Positions 25,795 to 35,118 of a stretch of 64,000 nucleotides of DNA are shown piece by piece. Source of the stretch: Pseudobutyrivibrio sp. UBA3626 (lineage in GTDB: Bacteria; Bacillota; Clostridia; Lachnospirales; Lachnospiraceae); the NCBI GenBank assembly GCA_002373675.1, contig DFLF01000009.1, forward strand, positions 96,865 through 160,864, read 5' to 3'. How positions within the stretch are numbered: position 1 is the first letter of the stretch; each line of letters starts with the position of its first letter. The position numbers and the translations under genes were made by a program. Below the pieces are notes generated by a model. It saw nothing but the letters and a program-made list of their open reading frames with translations, ran no database searches and was not told the DNA's origin.

Positions 25795-27126
25795 TTACGA
25801 CAATTTTTCAACCAAGAGGTGATTATTATATACTTTACGTCCTACCCCTTCAATAAATGTATTAGATAAGTCATCCTCAGACTGAACAAGTACCCTTACA
25901 TATTCTCTCGTATATCCCTGAAAATACTTAGTATTATCAATGGTCACTTCTTCTTCCATTAATGCTTTTATTTTCTTTCCAATGAAGCCTCTTCTATATT
26001 CATTAGACATCTTATTGTCAAGTTCGATAAGTTTATTACTTCTAATAGTCTTAATCTTCTCATCAACCTGACCTTCCATTCTATCAGCTCTTGTACCTTT
26101 TCTTCTACTGTACTTGAATACGTGCATCTCGAAGAAATGTACTTTCGAAAGGAAATCATATGTTTCTTGGAATTCTTCTTCTGTTTCTCCCGGAAATCCC
26201 ACAATAACATCTGTAGTTATAGCAGGCTCACTAAAATACTCCCTCAGGAGTACACAACTGTCATAGTATTCCTCTGTTGTATATTTTCTGTTCATCCTCT
26301 TAAGTACGCTGTCGCTTCCGCTTTGAAGTGATAGATGAAAATGAGGGCATATTTTATCAACTTTACTAAGGCGTTCTAGAAAATCTCTTGTAATTATCCT
26401 AGGTTCTAATGAACTAAGCCTGATTCTTTCTACGCCCTGTATTGTATTAATGCTCTCAATCAAATCTATAAGATATACACTTTCACCACTAGTAATATCA
26501 CAATAAGAAGATACATGAATCCCCGTAAGTACAAATTCTTTACAGCCTTTACCTGCAAGATATGCAATTTCATTAATCACTTCATCAAATCGACGAGATC
26601 TTACTCTTCCTCTGGCATAAGGAATTATACAATAACTGCAGAACTCGTTACATCCATCCTGAATCTTAATAAATGCTCTTGTATGGTCAGGAACACTATC
26701 AAGCAGTAGATTCTCATAACTTTTTTGCCCATCATTAATATCTACGCAATCAATAAGTTTACTGCCTGTTTTTCCTTCTTTTTTCGAAAGAAAACTGTTA
26801 ATATCTTCCACAATGTTATATTTTCTATTATTGCCGATTATAATATCTGCATTGATTTTCTCTCTGTCTTCATCAGTTATACTCTGCACAAAACATCCCA
26901 TGGCAATAACAATAGCGTCAGGATTTCTCTTCCTTGCCCGATTAATCATCTGTCGGGATTTTCTATCTGCTATATTAGTAACAGAACAGGTGTTAATAAT
27001 ATATACATCTGCAATATCATCGAAATCAACTATTGTATAGTTATCCTTTTTCAATAAATCTATTACTGCTTCAAGTTCATAAGAATTAACTTTACACCCC
27101 AGGTTATGATAGGACGCTCTTTTCAT
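25795..27126 (-). CDS. mtaB: tRNA t6A37 methylthiotransferase MtaB
   Basis: This is a 443-residue radical-SAM methylthiotransferase that adds a methylthio group to t6A37 in ANN-decoding tRNAs. The UPF0004 domain carries Cys11, Cys47 and Cys78 for the auxiliary 4Fe-4S cluster. The radical-SAM motif is Cys159-x3-Cys163-x2-Cys166 (CNEFCSYC). A TRAM domain closes the protein. The N-terminal HNLGCKVNSYE identifies MtaB rather than MiaB or RimO. It is upstream of ireB by 55 nt. Confidence 0.94.
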   Translation of the reverse strand: MKRASYHNLGCKVNSYELEAVIDLLKKDNYTIVDFDDIADVYIINTCSVTNIADRKSRQMINRARKRNPDAIVIAMGCFVQSITDEDREKINADIIIGNNRKYNIVEDINSFLSKKEGKTGSKLIDCVDINDGQKSYENLLLDSVPDHTRAFIKIQDGCNEFCSYCIIPYARGRVRSRRFDEVINEIAYLAGKGCKEFVLTGIHVSSYCDITSGESVYLIDLIESINTIQGVERIRLSSLEPRIITRDFLERLSKVDKICPHFHLSLQSGSDSVLKRMNRKYTTEEYYDSCVLLREYFSEPAITTDVIVGFPGETEEEFQETYDFLSKVHFFEMHVFKYSRRKGTRADRMEGQVDEKIKTIRSNKLIELDNKMSNEYRRGFIGKKIKALMEEEVTIDNTKYFQGYTREYVRVLVQSEDDLSNTFIEGVGRKVYNNHLLVEKLS

Positions 27127-27240
27127 TTAAGGCTTTTCTCCTTATTTAAAACTTAATTAAATACTTAATCATTGACTTTTACTCCAATAACATTTAGGAT
27201 ATTTATATAATATAATAATCAAATGTGGGAGGTTTAAGAA

Positions 27241-27471
27241 ATGACTAAAATACAAATTTCTCTTAATTCAATTGACAAAGTAAAATCCTTTGTTAATACA
27301 ATTGCAACTTTTGATACAGATTTTGACCTTGTATCAGGAAGATATGTTATTGATGCCAAATCAATTATGGGTATCTTCTCATTAGATTTATCTAAACCAA
27401 TTGAACTTGCAATTCATTCAGAAAAAGATGTGGATGCAATTCTTCAAGCATTAGAACCATACACAATCTAA
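27241..27471 (+). CDS. HPr-like protein lacking the phosphorylated histidine
   Basis: This is a 76-residue protein with the HPr fold pattern (DAKSIMGIFSLDLSKPIEL matches the Ser46 region of HPr). The N-terminal GLHARPA loop that carries His15 is absent: the segment reads ISLNSIDKVKSFVNTI. It therefore cannot relay phosphate in the sugar phosphotransferase system. The equivalent of Ser46 is present. I believe similar short proteins are common in Lachnospiraceae. It is monocistronic, divergent from mtaB, with GGGAGG before the ATG and a strong terminator after it. A regulatory role is inference. Confidence 0.85.
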   Translation: MTKIQISLNSIDKVKSFVNTIATFDTDFDLVSGRYVIDAKSIMGIFSLDLSKPIELAIHSEKDVDAILQALEPYTI

Positions 27472-27487
27472 TCTATATAATGACACT

Positions 27488-27519
27488 AATAAGCACGAGC
27501 ACAGCTCGTGCTTATTTTT
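27488..27519 (+). terminator. Terminator of the HPr-like gene
   Basis: AAGCACGAGC and GCTCGTGCTT form a perfect stem around a 3-nt loop, extended to 13 bp by flanking A/T pairs, then ATTTTTA. It may also act on thiI, which ends at 27524 on the other strand. Confidence 0.88.
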
Positions 27520-27523
27520 ATCC

Positions 27524-28711
27524 TTAGTTACCATCCACAACAATTACTTCTGTTGTATTATATGCTTCTTCAAGAAGGTCATCTATTACTTCATCAAGTC
27601 TCGTCTCTGATTTCTTTATTCTTTCAAGTCTTGGTTTAGTTACAGGATGCTTTGCAACGAATATGGTACAACAATCCTCGTATGGCTGAATGGAAGTCTC
27701 ATATGTATCAATCTTCTCAGATACTCTAATGATTTCCTGCTTATCAAATCCAATAAGTGGTCTATATACAGGAAGTGTACACACTTCATTCGTTGTAAGA
27801 AGAGATTGCATAGTCTGAGATGCAACCTGTCCAATACTTTCTCCTGTTATTAGCCCCAGGCAATTATCTTCATTAGCAAAATGTTCTGCTATCTTCATCA
27901 TGTAACGTCTCATAATAATCGTCAATTCATCATGAGGACATTTCTCATATATTGCCAGCTGAATATCTGTGAAATTAACTATATGAAGTTTAATTGGGCC
28001 AGCATATTTAGCCACGTATTTCGCAAGGTCAATAACTTTCTGTTTTGCCCTCTCCGATGTGTAAGGTGGTGCATGAAAATATGTTGCTTCAAGCTCTACA
28101 CCACGCTTTGCAATCATATAACCTGCAACAGGTGAATCTATTCCTCCTGATAGAAGAAGCATTGCTTTCCCGGCAGTTCCAACAGGCATTCCCATAGCAC
28201 CTTCAATCTCCTTGCAATAGAAGTTGATGCTTTCTCTAATCTCAACATGAATCATTACATCTGGATTGTGTACATCTACCTTCAAATCAGGAAACGCATC
28301 AAGCAATTTCTCCCCAAGAGATGCATTAATCTCCATAGAATCAATAGGATAATCCTTCCTTGCTCTCCTTGCTTTTACCTTAAATGTAAAATCCTTTTCT
28401 TCAAATTCTTCATCAATATATTCTATAATCCGCTCTGCCAACCTATCAAATCCTTCATCCTCGGTAATTACTGCAGGACAGATTCCTGTAATACCAAAAA
28501 CTTTTGTCAGTCGATTAATAGTCTCATCATAGTCATACTCACCGTCTACTTTGATAAACACTCTTCCTTGTTCTTTATAGACGTCAAATTTTCCATCCAC
28601 ATTTGCAAGTGCTTCTTTGATTCGACGAACCAAAGCATCTTCGAATACATATCTATTCTTTCCCTTAATTCCGATTTCTGCATATTTTATTACAAATGCA
28701 CTTGTTAACAT
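27524..28711 (-). CDS. thiI: tRNA 4-thiouridine synthase ThiI
   Basis: This is a 395-residue enzyme that activates U8 of tRNA for thiolation. The order is an NFLD/ferredoxin-like domain (residues 1-75), a THUMP domain (60-165) and a PP-loop ATPase with SGGIDSPVAGY near residue 184. The E. coli rhodanese extension is absent, as is usual in Firmicutes, where the adjacent dedicated cysteine desulfurase supplies sulfur. That partner (28735-29889) is 23 nt upstream, so the two form an operon. Confidence 0.96.
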   Translation of the reverse strand: MLTSAFVIKYAEIGIKGKNRYVFEDALVRRIKEALANVDGKFDVYKEQGRVFIKVDGEYDYDETINRLTKVFGITGICPAVITEDEGFDRLAERIIEYIDEEFEEKDFTFKVKARRARKDYPIDSMEINASLGEKLLDAFPDLKVDVHNPDVMIHVEIRESINFYCKEIEGAMGMPVGTAGKAMLLLSGGIDSPVAGYMIAKRGVELEATYFHAPPYTSERAKQKVIDLAKYVAKYAGPIKLHIVNFTDIQLAIYEKCPHDELTIIMRRYMMKIAEHFANEDNCLGLITGESIGQVASQTMQSLLTTNEVCTLPVYRPLIGFDKQEIIRVSEKIDTYETSIQPYEDCCTIFVAKHPVTKPRLERIKKSETRLDEVIDDLLEEAYNTTEVIVVDGN

Positions 28712-28734
28712 AATGTTCTCCTTCTTATATCAAA

Positions 28735-29889
28735 CTACCTTCTGGTATATTTCATCAGTTTAGGTATAATATCTTCCATAACGGCACACGCATAGTCAAT
28801 TTGTTCAATAGTATTGTAAATGCTAAAACTAAAGCGAACCGTCTTATCAAGCATTTCTTTAGGGACCTTTATTGCTTTCAGTGTTCTGCTGATTGATGGC
28901 TTATTAGACGAGCAGGCTGAACCTGCTGATACATATATTCCCTTTTCTTCGAGACTGTGAAGCACAACTTCAGCTCTTACATCCTTGATGCTGACACTTA
29001 CAATATTAGGGGCAGATGTCTCATCAGTTCTACCATTTATTACTGCAAAATCCATCTTGCCAACTCTATCAATAAAATGATTTTTCAATTCTCTAAGATA
29101 CGTTACATTATCAGACATGTTATCGCACATAAGCGTAACTGCTTCTCCCAGTCCACATTGCGAATATACATTTTCAGTACCTGAACGAAGTCCTCTCTCC
29201 TGTCCGCCACCATAAATAATAGGCCAAATCTTAATTCCCTGCTTTACATAGAGAAAGCCACTCCCCTTAGGACCATGAATCTTATGGCCACTTACAGAAA
29301 GAAGATCAATATTCATCTTCTTGGGATTAATATTATATTTTCCAAATGACTGAATTGCATCAACATGAAACAGACAATTAGAATTATGTTTCTTAATTAT
29401 TCTCCCAATGTCTTCAATAGGTTGAACTGCTCCAATCTCATTATTGACATGCATAACAGACACAAGGATTGTATCATCTCTTATGCTTTCTTCCAATTTG
29501 CTTAATGATACTGTCCCATTATTGTCACATGGTAAATATGTAATCTCAAAGCCAATTTCTTCTAATTGCTCAAGTGGAGCATTTACAGAAGCATGTTCTA
29601 TTGACGATGTAATAATATGTTTGCCGGCACGCTTATTAGCCATAGCGCATCCTAATAACGCCATATTATTTGATTCTGTACCACCTGACGTAAATACAAT
29701 TTCTTTCTCATTTGCTTTAAGTGATTTTGCAATAATTCCTCTCGCATCACTAAGCATTTTCTCACCATCAAAACCTATGTTGTGAAGAGAAGATGGGTTA
29801 CCAAAGTGTTCCTTCATCACATCATTCATCTTCTCAATAACAGATGGGGCACATTTTGTTGTTGCTGAATTATCAAAATAACATATCAT
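28735..29889 (-). CDS. nifS: Cysteine desulfurase (NifS/IscS class)
   Basis: This is a 384-residue PLP enzyme that takes sulfur from cysteine. It opens with YFDNSATTKC, has TSGGTESNNMAL for cofactor binding, the PLP lysine in SVSGHKIHGPKGSGF, and the catalytic Cys in a short loop, SAGSACSS. No Fe-S scaffold gene is nearby. The tight link to thiI points to thiouridine synthesis as the main role, as for Bacillus NifZ. Confidence in the enzyme class is high and in the specific role moderate. Confidence 0.94.
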   Translation of the reverse strand: MICYFDNSATTKCAPSVIEKMNDVMKEHFGNPSSLHNIGFDGEKMLSDARGIIAKSLKANEKEIVFTSGGTESNNMALLGCAMANKRAGKHIITSSIEHASVNAPLEQLEEIGFEITYLPCDNNGTVSLSKLEESIRDDTILVSVMHVNNEIGAVQPIEDIGRIIKKHNSNCLFHVDAIQSFGKYNINPKKMNIDLLSVSGHKIHGPKGSGFLYVKQGIKIWPIIYGGGQERGLRSGTENVYSQCGLGEAVTLMCDNMSDNVTYLRELKNHFIDRVGKMDFAVINGRTDETSAPNIVSVSIKDVRAEVVLHSLEEKGIYVSAGSACSSNKPSISRTLKAIKVPKEMLDKTVRFSFSIYNTIEQIDYACAVMEDIIPKLMKYTRR

Positions 29890-29919
29890 ATCTAATTCCT
29901 ATTCTGCTTCTAAGTGACA

Positions 29920-29960
29920 AATACCTGCACGCTCATGCTAAAAATCGCTTAGCAGGTATT
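29920..29960 (-). terminator. Hairpin between rsmE and nifS
   Basis: AATACCTGC (29920-29928) and GCAGGTATT (29952-29960) are perfectly complementary. An inner TGCTAA/TTAGCA pairing competes with the base of the outer stem. No long T run follows on the minus strand, so it is a weak terminator, processing site or attenuator. Confidence 0.45.
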
Positions 29961-29986
29961 AGCATAATCTACTTGCCAAATAATTA

Positions 29987-30733
29987 TCAAAAGCCTGCTC
30001 GCTCAACCTCCAGCATAACCATTGCCACTGTTGTGATGGCTGCTGTGTCGGTTCGAAGGATTCGCTTTCCTAGTGAAATAATCTCACTATTATCCAACTT
30101 TTCTAACGCTTCAATTTCACCAGAATCGAATCCACCTTCCGGACCGATAAATATCGAAATAGTATGATTATCATTTAACTTATTCAATGCATCAGTTGTT
30201 GCTTCCATACCATTTTTGTTCTCATAGGGAACAATTATTATATCAGAACCTTTTGCATATTCTATAGCTTCTGCAAAGCTCATAACATTACTTACAGTTG
30301 GTATAACAGATCTCTTAGATTGCTTTGCTGCTGAATTTGCGATACTTCTGTATCTTCCAGTTCTTTTAATCTTTTTCTTATCATCTAGTTTTACTACACA
30401 ATACTTCATTTCAACGGGGACAATTTCAGATACACCAAGCTCAGTGCATTTCTCAATAATTGTCTCCATTCTATCGCCCTTAGGTAATGCCTGAAACAGT
30501 TTGATATTACAAGGAAGCTCCGTTGTATTTACATTTTCAAGAATGGAAAGATACAGCTTATTATCAACTATCTCACTTACTTCACATATGTAGTTTTCTT
30601 CATCACTTGTACTAACTCTTACTTCTTCACCTATTTGTATTCGGCATACTTTAATCAGATGCTTCGCATCATTTCCTTCGACACGTATTCTATTATCTAT
30701 AATCTTATTGCTATTAATAAATATTTGTTGCAT
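29987..30733 (-). CDS. rsmE: 16S rRNA m3U1498 methyltransferase RsmE
   Basis: This is a 248-residue SPOUT-class methyltransferase that makes 3-methyluridine at 16S position 1498. The N-terminal PUA-like domain (RVEGNDAKHLIKVCRI) is followed by the knotted domain with KGDRMETIIEKCTELGV, the SAM-binding IGPEGGFDSGEIEA, and SLGKRILRTDTAAI. Start choice: AAAGGTG lies 6 nt before the ATG at 30733; a GTG at 30742 is possible but has a poorer site. It follows prmA by 22 nt, a conserved prmA-rsmE pair. Confidence 0.95.
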   Translation of the reverse strand: MQQIFINSNKIIDNRIRVEGNDAKHLIKVCRIQIGEEVRVSTSDEENYICEVSEIVDNKLYLSILENVNTTELPCNIKLFQALPKGDRMETIIEKCTELGVSEIVPVEMKYCVVKLDDKKKIKRTGRYRSIANSAAKQSKRSVIPTVSNVMSFAEAIEYAKGSDIIIVPYENKNGMEATTDALNKLNDNHTISIFIGPEGGFDSGEIEALEKLDNSEIISLGKRILRTDTAAITTVAMVMLEVERAGF

Positions 30734-30755
30734 ACAATGCACCTTTGTTCCATTC

Positions 30756-31703
30756 TCATTCTTTTATTGCCGTAATATTAACCCATTCTCCAAGATGATT
30801 AATTTCAAGAACCTTGAAGCCAACATTTTGCAAAGAAGCTTTAACTTCTTCTTCTTTAAAATCAATTATTCCAGAAGAGATAAGAAGGCCACCCTTCTTA
30901 ATTGCCTTAGAAATAACAGATGACATCTCTATTATTATATCAGCCAGGATATTAGCAACTACTATATCATATCGTCCATATCCCACTTTTTCTTGTAATT
31001 CTTTGTCTTCTGTTATGTCCCCTATGTAAAATGTTGCTTTATTAGTATCAAGATTATTGACCTTGAAGTTAGAATAAGCAGCATCCACACAATTAGGGTC
31101 AATATCTGTTCCCGACACCTGACTAGCACCATATAAAAGGGCAACCATAGACAAAATTCCACTGCCAAATCCCAAGTCTAATACTTCATCTCCACTATGT
31201 AAATTTTTCTGCAATCCTTCTATACATAATTTAGTGGTCTCATGAGCACCTGTTCCAAATGTTGTACCAGGATCTATAGATATACATTTGTATACTCCCT
31301 TGGGAGTATCTGTTTGTTCCCATGTTGGCTTTATAAGTAAGTCTCCCACCTCAAAAGCATGGAAATATTCTTTCCATTTGTTAAGATAGTCTTCATCTTC
31401 TAAGACTTCTTCCTTAATAGTACCTTCTCCAATATCAGAATAGCTACCTATATCTTCTATAACCGACTTCACCTTGTTAATCAGATTATCATCTTTTGTT
31501 TCCAAGTAGAATATAATCTTACAAAGCCCGTCATCTATCGGCATATCAGGCTGCAATTCTTCGTAGTCTTTGCCTTGTATCTCATCATGTACAGGCAGAT
31601 TATCCTCTATCTCCAGCGCACTTAAGCCAAGGCTAGTAAGTTCATAACATATATCATCACAAGCTGTAGTTCTCGTATTAATAGTGTATTTAATATAATT
31701 CAT
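30756..31703 (-). CDS. prmA: Ribosomal protein L11 methyltransferase PrmA
   Basis: This is a 315-residue SAM-dependent methyltransferase for L11. The PrmA hallmarks are DPGTTFGTGAHETTKLC, the SAM motif VLDLGFGSGILSMVAL near residue 178, and the NILADIIIEM catalytic motif. An N-terminal substrate-binding domain is present. Length is standard. It is upstream of rsmE in a two-gene arrangement common in Firmicutes. Confidence 0.96.
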   Translation of the reverse strand: MNYIKYTINTRTTACDDICYELTSLGLSALEIEDNLPVHDEIQGKDYEELQPDMPIDDGLCKIIFYLETKDDNLINKVKSVIEDIGSYSDIGEGTIKEEVLEDEDYLNKWKEYFHAFEVGDLLIKPTWEQTDTPKGVYKCISIDPGTTFGTGAHETTKLCIEGLQKNLHSGDEVLDLGFGSGILSMVALLYGASQVSGTDIDPNCVDAAYSNFKVNNLDTNKATFYIGDITEDKELQEKVGYGRYDIVVANILADIIIEMSSVISKAIKKGGLLISSGIIDFKEEEVKASLQNVGFKVLEINHLGEWVNITAIKE

Positions 31704-31711
31704 AATTAATC

Positions 31712-32527
31712 TTAATTTCCCGATATAAATCTATCTATTCCATTAGCAATTCCATTTATTATCTTTACCTGATATTCATCGCTAGCCATAAGTCTATCTT
31801 CGTTAGGATTAGACATATAACCCATTTCAATTAATGTAACAGGAACATTACTCCAATTATTACCAGTCATAGAATCAGTCTCCCATACACGTTCTCTTAT
31901 TGCACCGGTTGCACTAACATATTCATCAAGGACATCTACAGATAATCTCTTACTCTCGGCATATATATTGGAATTATAGGGATTAGACGATGTCTGGCAA
32001 ATTGTCATTGCACCACTTACGCTGGAATCTTCATCACTATTAGCATGTATTCTAATAAACACATCAGCATTTGCGTTATTTGCAATCTCTGCTCTTTCTA
32101 TACAACTTATTTCGCCTTCATTCTTTGTTCTTGTAAGAATAACATTATACCCACGCTTCTCTAACTCTTCTTTAAGTTTATTAGATACCTGCAATGTCAA
32201 CTCATATTCCCTAAGCCCGGTTGCAACACCTGTTGTACCGCTTGTATCCTTCTGCTTTCTTTCGCTGGCACCTGGACCTACCGGTTCAGTTTCCTTAGAA
32301 TCCTTTGTCTGATGCCCCGGATCTATTACTATAGTATGGCTAATTGACGTCGGCTTAAGTTCTTCTACAACAGGCGTTTCCTGCGTCGCATTATTATCTA
32401 ATGTAGTATTGACCGTTTCATTTTTAGCATCTTTTTTCATTTCAGATTCCCCCCAATCAAATAAACATCCAGTAAGACTTAATATACAAAATGAAAGCAC
32501 AAATAACAGCACTACCCTCTTATTCAC
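31712..32527 (-). CDS. N-acetylmuramoyl-L-alanine amidase lipoprotein
   Basis: This is a 271-residue Amidase_3 peptidoglycan hydrolase that cleaves the bond between muramic acid and L-Ala. A lipoprotein signal ends in LTGC (Cys21), so it is tethered outside the membrane. A low-complexity linker to about residue 65 precedes the zinc domain: IDPGHQ (first His), then VATGLREYELTLQVS (Glu), RIHANSD (second His) and VTLIEMGYMSN (catalytic Glu). All ligands are present. It lies 8 nt upstream of prmA and may share its transcript, though the role is unrelated. Confidence 0.93.
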   Translation of the reverse strand: MNKRVVLLFVLSFCILSLTGCLFDWGESEMKKDAKNETVNTTLDNNATQETPVVEELKPTSISHTIVIDPGHQTKDSKETEPVGPGASERKQKDTSGTTGVATGLREYELTLQVSNKLKEELEKRGYNVILTRTKNEGEISCIERAEIANNANADVFIRIHANSDEDSSVSGAMTICQTSSNPYNSNIYAESKRLSVDVLDEYVSATGAIRERVWETDSMTGNNWSNVPVTLIEMGYMSNPNEDRLMASDEYQVKIINGIANGIDRFISGN

Positions 32528-32679
32528 TCAACATTTCTCCTTATCATGAAGCGCAAACACATAATCCGTCTTATTATAACATATTATTATTGTATATTGT
32601 GACATAAAAATATATAGAAAATACGTCTCAAATATCTTATAATTAATATTATATTTTATGTTCGAAAGGAGAAAAAATT

Positions 32680-33993
32680 ATGGGATTAATTAAAGCTGCA
32701 ATGGGCGCGGCAGGCGGAACTCTTGCAGATCAATGGAAGGAATTCTTCTATTGTGATGCAATGGATAAGGAAGTTATGGTAGTAAAAGGCCAAAAGAGAA
32801 CATCCGGACGCTCTTCTAACACCAAGGGAAATGACAACATCATTTCTAATGGTTCGGGAATTGCTGTAGCAGATGGTCAATGTATGATTATCGTTGAGCA
32901 GGGAAAAGTTGTTGAAATCTGTGCGGAACCCGGTGAATTTACATTTGACTCATCAACTGAACCTACTATATTCACCGGCGACCTTGGAGATAGTATTATA
33001 GAGACATTTAGAGTAATGGGCAAAAGATTTACATTTGGCGGAGATACAGGTAAAGACCAAAGAATTTATTACTTTAATACCAAGGAATTAATGGATAACA
33101 AATTCGGAACACCTAATCCAATTCCATTTAGAGTCCTTGATTCTAAAGTAAATCTTGACCTGGATACATCAGTTAGATGTTCTGGTGTGTATTCGTACAA
33201 AATTGTAGACCCTATCCGCTTCTATACTAATGTATGTGGAAATGTGTCTGAGGAATACAGACGAGAAGAGATTGAATCTCAACTCAAGACTGAATTTATT
33301 GATGCACTTCAACCGGCTTTTGGTGCATTATCCAACTTAGAAATCAGACCTAATCAGATAGTATCTCATAACAAAGAATTAAAGGATGCCGTCAATGAGG
33401 CACTCAAAGATGATTGGCTTGAGAAGCGTGGTCTTGAAATTATAAGTATTGCTATTGGCTCTGTATCACTTCCAGATGAAGATGCAGAATACATTAAGCA
33501 GGCTCAACGTTCTCGTGCATTCTCTGACCCGGGTATGGGTGCAGGACTCGGTGCTATAGCCGGTGCAGATGCAATGAAAGCAGCTGCTTCTAACGAAGGT
33601 GGTGCTATGAATGGCTTCGTTGGAATGGGCATGGCTATGAATGCTAATCAGATGAATACAGCTAATACTGCTAACCTATACGCTATGAATCAGCAAAATC
33701 AACAAATGCAAATGCAACAGCAACAACAGATGCAACAACAGGCAGCTCCAGCCGGAAATACCTGGACATGTAACTGTGGTACTCAAGTAACAGGTAACTT
33801 CTGCCCTAACTGCGGTTCTAAGAAGCCGGAACCACAGGGCGCATGGACTTGTCAATGTGGCACACAAGTAACTGGCAACTTCTGTCCTAACTGTGGTGCT
33901 AAGAAGCCTGAAGCACAAGGTTCTTGGACATGCCAATGTGGCACAGCTAACACAGGAAAATTCTGTAGTAACTGTGGCTCACCAAGACCATAA
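32680..33993 (+). CDS. SPFH-domain protein with three zinc ribbons (YdjI-like)
   Basis: This is a 437-residue protein. Residues 1-290 match the YdjI/virion-core-like SPFH family (MGLIKAAMGAAGGTLADQWK, and EEYRREEIESQLKTEFIDAL). A Gly/Ala/Met linker and a Gln/Met stretch near 345-358 follow. The tail (360-437) holds three tandem zinc ribbons, each a CxC pair (CNCG or CQCG) and a CxxC pair (CPNC or CSNC), joined by Lys-Pro-Glu linkers. In Bacillus, YdjI with YdjG and YdjH recruits the phage-shock protein PspA to stressed membranes. GAAAGGAG precedes the ATG. It is first in a three-gene operon with no pspA. Confidence 0.87.
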   Translation: MGLIKAAMGAAGGTLADQWKEFFYCDAMDKEVMVVKGQKRTSGRSSNTKGNDNIISNGSGIAVADGQCMIIVEQGKVVEICAEPGEFTFDSSTEPTIFTGDLGDSIIETFRVMGKRFTFGGDTGKDQRIYYFNTKELMDNKFGTPNPIPFRVLDSKVNLDLDTSVRCSGVYSYKIVDPIRFYTNVCGNVSEEYRREEIESQLKTEFIDALQPAFGALSNLEIRPNQIVSHNKELKDAVNEALKDDWLEKRGLEIISIAIGSVSLPDEDAEYIKQAQRSRAFSDPGMGAGLGAIAGADAMKAAASNEGGAMNGFVGMGMAMNANQMNTANTANLYAMNQQNQQMQMQQQQQMQQQAAPAGNTWTCNCGTQVTGNFCPNCGSKKPEPQGAWTCQCGTQVTGNFCPNCGAKKPEAQGSWTCQCGTANTGKFCSNCGSPRP

Positions 33994-34016
33994 TAATTGC
34001 ATGAAAGGAGAAAAAT

Positions 34017-35102
34017 ATGGCTGATTTAAACGAATATAAATGCCCCAATTGCGGTGGCGCATTAGCTTTTGATTCCAGCATACAGAAGATGAAATGTCCT
34101 TATTGTGACTGCGAATTCGAAATGGAAAATCTTAAGGCGCTAGATGAAGAGCTAAGTAAAGTAAACGCAGATGATGAATTCAAGTGGGATGGCGCTAATG
34201 GTGAAAAGTGGTCCGAAGAAGAGACTGAGCATATGAAGGTATATGTATGTCAATCCTGCGGTGGCGAAATCGTTGGTGACGAGAACACTGGTGCGACAAG
34301 TTGTCCATACTGTGACAATCCTGTTGTAATCAAAGGTTCATTTTCTGGAGACTTAAAGCCTGATTACATAATCCCATTTAAACTTGATAAGAAAGCAGCA
34401 AAGGAAGGACTCAATAAACATTTACAAAAGAAATTCTTCCTTCCTAAGATATTCAAAGACCAGAATCATATAGATGAAGTAAAAGGTATCTATGTTCCAT
34501 TCTGGTTATTCGATACTGATGTTGAAGGTCAGGTTAATTACAAAGCTACTACTGTTCGTCATTGGTCTGACAGTAATTATGATTATACAGAGACCAGTTA
34601 CTATAGCGTGTATCGAGCAGGAAAACTTGGATTTGACAGAATACCTGTTGATGGTTCAACTCAAATGCCTGATGATCTTATGGAATCTATTGAACCCTTT
34701 GATTTTGTTGGTGGCGCCAAAGAATTCCAGACAGCATATATGGCTGGATTCTTGGCTGACAGATATGATGTTGACGATAAGCAAAGTATTAATAGAGCAA
34801 ATGAACGTGTGAAGGTTTCAACAGAAGAGACGTTTAGACAAACCGTTACCGGTTATACCACTGTTGATGTTGAAAATAGTAATATCAGGACAGTTGATGG
34901 TAAGACAAGCTATGCAATGTACCCGGTATGGATTCTTAATACTACATATAATAATGAGCATTATCTATTCGCCATGAATGGGCAGACTGGTAAATTCGTC
35001 GGTAATCTTCCAACTAACTGGGGCAAATTCTGGGGTACACTTTGTAGTCTTAGTGTAGGCCTATCCGCAATTATATTGTTACTACAATATCTAATCTATT
35101 AA
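34017..35102 (+). CDS. Zinc-ribbon membrane protein (YdjG-like)
   Basis: This is a 361-residue protein with two N-terminal zinc ribbons: CPNCGGALAF...CPYCDCEF (residues 9-37) and CQSCGGEIV...CPYCDNPV (about 77-104). A middle domain typical of TFIIB-zinc-ribbon membrane proteins follows (PDYIIPFKLDKKAA, IYVPFWLFD). One C-terminal membrane helix lies near 340-358. It matches Bacillus YdjG in domain order, with the soluble part in the cytosol. GGAG is 6 nt before the ATG, and it lies 23 nt after the YdjI-like gene. Confidence 0.85.
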   Translation: MADLNEYKCPNCGGALAFDSSIQKMKCPYCDCEFEMENLKALDEELSKVNADDEFKWDGANGEKWSEEETEHMKVYVCQSCGGEIVGDENTGATSCPYCDNPVVIKGSFSGDLKPDYIIPFKLDKKAAKEGLNKHLQKKFFLPKIFKDQNHIDEVKGIYVPFWLFDTDVEGQVNYKATTVRHWSDSNYDYTETSYYSVYRAGKLGFDRIPVDGSTQMPDDLMESIEPFDFVGGAKEFQTAYMAGFLADRYDVDDKQSINRANERVKVSTEETFRQTVTGYTTVDVENSNIRTVDGKTSYAMYPVWILNTTYNNEHYLFAMNGQTGKFVGNLPTNWGKFWGTLCSLSVGLSAIILLLQYLIY

Positions 35103-35118
35103 GGAGGTGTATATTAAG

